A DNA stretch of 44,163 nucleotides, from NCBI GenBank assembly GCA_024743355.1, contig JANSWS010000016.1, positions 1 through 44,163 of the forward strand, in the 5' to 3' direction. Position numbers and translations under genes: made by a program. This DNA comes from a bacterium. GTDB taxonomy: Bacteria > Planctomycetota > Planctomycetia > Pirellulales > Pirellulaceae. Position 1 is the first letter of the stretch. The number at the start of each line of letters is the position of its first letter. Below, piece by piece: positions 41,280-44,163 of the stretch. A model generated the notes under the pieces. It was not told where the DNA came from, did not search any database, and was given only the letters and a program-made list of their open reading frames with translations.

Positions 41280-41777
41280 ATGCATTCTATTGCGCAATCC
41301 CTGATTCAAGCTTCGACGACCGGCCGCGGTCTGATGTTCGCCCTATCAACCGTCGCCGTGTTGGGCTTAGCCCTTCCTGTGTCCGCCGACGACCACGAGC
41401 AAATGAAGAAAGAGCATGCTGCAGCCCACGCCGAGCACGACCAATGGGCCGCCGAGCATGCCAAGTGGAGGGCTGAGCACATGAGAGCCTTGGCGATGCT
41501 GGCCAAGATTCAGGCCAAAATCTACGAGCATGAGGCGGAGTTGATCGAGCATGAGGAAGAGATTCGGGATCATGAAGATCATACCACGCATCACGCGGAA
41601 GAAATCGCGGCTCATGAAGCGAGCGGCGATGATAAGGACCACCACGATCTAGCTCAGAAGCATGGAGAATTCCAGACTCGGCACAAGGCTATGGCCAAGA
41701 AACACGCCGACCTGGGTGGAGCACACGACGAGTTGACAAAGATGTTGAAGCAAATCCTGAACGCCATCTCCAAGTAG
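41280..41777 (+). CDS. His/Glu-rich exported coiled-coil protein
   Basis: A 165-residue protein; the ATG at 41280 follows GGAG at 9 bases. The signal peptide is TTGRGLMFALSTVAVLGLAL, cut after SA near residue 37. The mature part is helical with heptad-like spacing and about 19 His: DDHEQMKKEHAAAHAEHDQW, IYEHEAELIEHEEEIRDHED, HTTHHAEEIAAHE, HKAMAKKHADLGGAHDELTK. Most His lie beside Glu or Asp, a pattern of zinc, nickel or copper buffering proteins. No family is recognised. A 9-bp hairpin overlaps its stop codon. It is divergent to the Cys/His-rich gene. Confidence 0.82.
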   Translation: MHSIAQSLIQASTTGRGLMFALSTVAVLGLALPVSADDHEQMKKEHAAAHAEHDQWAAEHAKWRAEHMRALAMLAKIQAKIYEHEAELIEHEEEIRDHEDHTTHHAEEIAAHEASGDDKDHHDLAQKHGEFQTRHKAMAKKHADLGGAHDELTKMLKQILNAISK

Positions 41778-41793
41778 TTGCTAGGCAACTACT
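41773..41793 (+). terminator. perfect 9-bp hairpin overlapping the stop codon
   Basis: AGTAGTTGC (41773-41781), loop TAG, GCAACTACT (41785-41793). The stop codon TAG of the His/Glu-rich gene (41775-41777) lies in the left arm. No T-tract follows; it may protect the 3' end or aid termination. Confidence 0.5.
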
Positions 41794-41810
41794 ATGGCCC
41801 TGCATCTCAA

Positions 41811-41869
41811 AGCCGGAATACGAGGCGTGACGTTCGTACCAAGTTCGCTCCGCTCGACGTATTCCGGCT
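41811..41869. terminator. 12-bp inverted repeat between convergent genes
   Basis: AGCCGGAATACG (41811-41822) and CGTATTCCGGCT (41858-41869) are perfect complements with a 35-base loop. The position, between the ends of the His/Glu-rich (+) and Uma2 (-) genes, suggests a bidirectional terminator or a dispersed repeat; the right side is followed by CCTTTGG only. Confidence 0.45.
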
Positions 41870-41893
41870 CCTTTGGGAGAGTGCTCTCAGCTG

Positions 41894-42520
41894 TCAGCCC
41901 TGCTCGGCTAGAGCCCAGATCTGGTCTACCGGAATCTCAAGCCCTTTCAGCAGCACACTGGTGGCGACATCCCCGGGATGGCACTCCTGGTGCAATTGGT
42001 ATTCACCATCAGATAGCACCAGCACGGTGAAAAGGGTTTCGTCAGGGTCTACGATCCAATACTCAGCGACACCGGCTTTTGCATAGTCGGAACGCTTATC
42101 GACATAATCCCGCTGACGAGCCTCGCTGCTACTGCTGACAATTTCAACGGCCAAGTCGATTTTGTCGGGATAGCCACGGATATTCTTCGGCAGATTCTCC
42201 GCCTTGACATATAACAAGTCGGGCTCACGAATCGTGCGGGCGAACAAACGTGTGGGCAAGGGAGCCATCAAAACCTTGCCACCACAATTTACGAGCCGCA
42301 GGTGGTCTCTGAGCTTGTCAAACAGCAACTCGAGGATCAACTGATGGAGCCAGTTGGGCATGGGCAAGATCTCCAGACGTCCGTCGACCAGCTCCGCCAT
42401 TCGATTGCTGTGGAACTTCAGAAAATCCTCTTCGGTCCAGCTTCCCTGAGGGGGTAGCATGTACGCGGCTTCCCAAGCAGGCTCGCCGTTTGCGGAGGGG
42501 ATCGTTGGTTTGGAAGACAT
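41894..42520 (-). CDS. Uma2-family (DUF820) PD-(D/E)XK nuclease-like protein
   Basis: A 208-residue protein. ATG at 42520 is preferred (GGAA 7-8 bases upstream); ATG at 42553 is possible. Family hallmarks are WTEEDFLKFHSNRMAELVDG, a segment RTIREPDLLYV with the first active-site Asp, LAVEIVSSSSEARQRDYVDK with the Glu, and SDYAKAGVAEYWIVDPDETL with the Lys-bearing helix region. Uma2 proteins are widely multiplied in cyanobacteria and planctomycetes; they are predicted nucleases, but a role in defence or transposition has not been shown. No partner gene is seen. Confidence 0.9.
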   Translation of the reverse strand: MSSKPTIPSANGEPAWEAAYMLPPQGSWTEEDFLKFHSNRMAELVDGRLEILPMPNWLHQLILELLFDKLRDHLRLVNCGGKVLMAPLPTRLFARTIREPDLLYVKAENLPKNIRGYPDKIDLAVEIVSSSSEARQRDYVDKRSDYAKAGVAEYWIVDPDETLFTVLVLSDGEYQLHQECHPGDVATSVLLKGLEIPVDQIWALAEQG

Positions 42521-42886
42521 TCGCAATTTCCAGCATGGCTCAAGATCGCTCAACTAACATCTACAGTGTACTGGAAGCGTGTTCCGATTGAAATTCTTCT
42601 CAGTTTCGTCAATCACTGGGATAACGACAAAGCCTACCGATCAGTCCCCCAGAATCTTTGTGACTAAGAATTGTTTTTTGGTCCAATTTCTGTGAGGCAA
42701 AGAGCGGCCACAAAGCGACCAAGAATGGACAGAGATTGGAACTTGATCGCGGCATGGGGTTGTACAGATGAAAGCAACTTATTTTCATGCCATACATCTT
42801 CCTGTCAGCTCTTGCTCCCCGGTAACCGACCAAATCATCCAGCCCCATGCGGAGTGTGGCTGGGGCTGTTGGCTTGGTTCGACGGC
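42521..42886. other. intergenic region upstream of the Uma2 gene
   Basis: 366 bases with no convincing gene. The stretch CTTTGTGACTAAGAATTGTT at about 42655-42675 resembles a low-complexity phrase I recall from other planctomycete intergenic regions; it is not otherwise repeated here. Confidence 0.45.
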
Positions 42887-44163
42887 TCAGCGAATGGCAT
42901 ACAACCGCGTTCCAGTGCGCACAATGACGTGCTCTCCGGTTGCGGCTGCACCATAAACAATGGGATCGCGGGCTGACTCCCGCGAATCGGCTCTGCGGGC
43001 GGCGAAGCTGGCTACCATTGCCTGCATCTCTTCCGCGTCGAGACTTCCATCGCCATTGGTGTCGATGCGGCCGAGCATCGGGCGAAAGTCGTCGGGAATC
43101 TCGGATTCCTGCAACACACCATCGTTGTCCGCATCGCCCTTCATCAAAGCTGCGAGCATCCCACCGCCAGGCCCCGGGCTGTTTTCGCCTTCGGCCGCGG
43201 GAGGGCCGTGCGGGGCATTTCCGCCTGAATGCTCAACATAGGTCTCGGGCTTAGGGGGTGCCAATTCATCCCACAATTGATTGGTGGCAATGACCTCGAA
43301 CTCGGGGCCACTGCGTACGACCACGGTCTTGCCGTCTTTACCGAAGAAATAAATGCGGTCTTCAGACACGATTGGCGACGCCCAGCACTGGGTTCCCAAG
43401 CGTGAACGGTAGCAGAGCTCGCCGGTTTCCGCGTCTAAGCAGTTGAGCACTCCCACCTTGTTTACGAGGTAAACCCTGCCGTCGCAAACGACTGGGCTGG
43501 CATAATCGCAAAGCGCTTTCGCAGCTCGCCAACGGATCTGCGGATGCGCACCGCTGTCGGAAGCGAGATCGATGCAGCAGTTTGATTCAAATGAGCCTTC
43601 GTTGGCGAATTCGGGCAGTCTGGCACCGACGTAGAGAAGGGAGCCTTCCAAGGTTGGTGATGGAACCGTGTTGCCCTCGACTCCCTCGATCTCCCACAGC
43701 AGCTTGCCTTCCGAACTGGAATAGCCGCTCACCTTTCCACCTGAACTCACCAGGACCTGTTCACCCCGGTTGGTCTGAGCCACGACAGGTGAAGACCACG
43801 AGGAGCCAGATGGTCGATCTGCCTGCCAGGCAATGTTGCCGTCCGTTTTGTCAATGGCAAGCAGATAGCTTGGCCCCTTGTGTTCGAGATTCAGGAACAC
43901 GTGGCTGTCGTTCTGCGCCGGCGAACTGCCTAGCCCATGATTGCTCTCAAAAGGGCCTTTCTTCGCCGGCAGATCCAGGTGCCAAATGAGCTTCCCATGC
44001 AGGTCTACTGCCAGAAAATCACCGCTCTCAAAAAAGGCATAAATGCCTCGGGCGTCGACATTGGGCGTTGGTGCAGCCCGCGAAAACATGTAGCTTGATG
44101 GAGATGGGCTGCTGGAAGGTTGTTCATAGGTCCAAACTAAGCTCCCATCTGAGATATCGAAAC
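42887..44163 (-). CDS. PQQ-like beta-propeller protein with C-terminal EF-hands (partial)
   Basis: The frame is open past the window edge: upstream of an internal ATG at 44089 the translation continues (FDISDGSLVWTYEQ), itself a propeller-blade motif, so the true start lies outside. Repeated blades of the PQQ/outer-membrane BamB type are visible: FLAVDLHGKLIWHLDLP, YLLAIDKTDGNIAWQADRPS, VSGYSSSEGKLLWEIEG, LNCLDAETGELCYRS and EDRIYFFGKDGKTVVV. Near the C-terminus two calcium-binding EF-hands occur, DADNDGVLQESE and DTNGDGSLDAEE, after a Gly/Pro-rich linker; one more blade strand closes the protein (GEHVIVRTGTRLYAIR). The combination is common in planctomycetes; it is probably exported, but its substrate or partner is unknown. 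Confidence 0.88.
   Translation of the reverse strand, partial: FDISDGSLVWTYEQPSSSPSPSSYMFSRAAPTPNVDARGIYAFFESGDFLAVDLHGKLIWHLDLPAKKGPFESNHGLGSSPAQNDSHVFLNLEHKGPSYLLAIDKTDGNIAWQADRPSGSSWSSPVVAQTNRGEQVLVSSGGKVSGYSSSEGKLLWEIEGVEGNTVPSPTLEGSLLYVGARLPEFANEGSFESNCCIDLASDSGAHPQIRWRAAKALCDYASPVVCDGRVYLVNKVGVLNCLDAETGELCYRSRLGTQCWASPIVSEDRIYFFGKDGKTVVVRSGPEFEVIATNQLWDELAPPKPETYVEHSGGNAPHGPPAAEGENSPGPGGGMLAALMKGDADNDGVLQESEIPDDFRPMLGRIDTNGDGSLDAEEMQAMVASFAARRADSRESARDPIVYGAAATGEHVIVRTGTRLYAIR

Noticed and set aside
1-44163. tRNA, rRNA or transposase genes
   Set aside because: I looked for tRNA arms, rRNA-like conserved stretches and DDE or Y1/HUH transposase motifs and saw none; a dedicated search such as tRNAscan would settle it.

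Overview
The window comes from a planctomycete, most likely a member of the Pirellulaceae (Rhodopirellula-like). The evidence is the gene content: a DUF1592/DUF1588/DUF1585 haem protein paired with a Tat-exported DUF1552 protein, a PVC-type propeller-cytochrome-ThuA fusion, a DUF1559 pseudopilin-like protein, a PEP-CTERM protein, a secreted PQQ-type propeller with EF-hands, and long intergenic spaces full of short dispersed repeats. I saw no rRNA, tRNA, CRISPR array, transposase or phage gene. All assignments come from reading the sequence and from knowledge of the families; no database search was run.

Layout. 1-300: a 15-bp tandem repeat ahead of the DUF1592-DUF1552 pair (299-3714). 4.2-11.8 kb: a secreted glycosidase-like barrel protein (-), a secreted double-length cyanophycinase-like protein (+) and a 1156-residue dehydrogenase/cytochrome/ThuA protein (-). 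12.1-19.2 kb: a DUF1328 membrane peptide, a SnoaL-like secreted protein, and a mostly co-oriented block with a TPR-like CxxCH protein, a TPR protein ending in an FMN-binding domain, a GH62 arabinofuranosidase and a NapH/NapG-like polyferredoxin fusion; this looks like an extracytoplasmic flavin/Fe-S redox module. 19.3-25.5 kb: a GH5 hydrolase, a mosaic repeat array, a small orphan secreted protein, a PqaA-type hydrolase and a YdjC/ChbG deacetylase. 25.6-30.5 kb: SelO, a MITE-like hairpin element, and a tight ornithine-decarboxylase-like/SSS-symporter pair.

30.5-38.0 kb (- strand): a permease of the ArsP/SO_0444 type with an extreme His/Asp-rich tail and perhaps a small membrane protein, then an overlapping DUF58 - transglutaminase-like - MoxR - lipoprotein operon in which the transglutaminase has lost its catalytic Cys. 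38.2-40.2 kb: DUF1559 followed by a choice-of-anchor-M-like PEP-CTERM protein. 40.5-41.8 kb: a divergent pair encoding a Cys/His-rich and a His/Glu-rich envelope protein. 41.9-44.2 kb: a Uma2 endonuclease-like protein and a PQQ-propeller protein cut by the window edge.

Two themes stand out: polysaccharide degradation by single secreted enzymes scattered among other genes, and metal handling (several His-rich envelope proteins between 30.9 and 41.8 kb). The most novel-looking items are the FMN/TPR plus polyferredoxin module with its internal Tat-like motif, the tandem cyanophycinase fold, the inactive-looking transglutaminase, the His-rich metal proteins, and two non-coding repeat families (20.5-21.2 kb and 27.4-27.6 kb).
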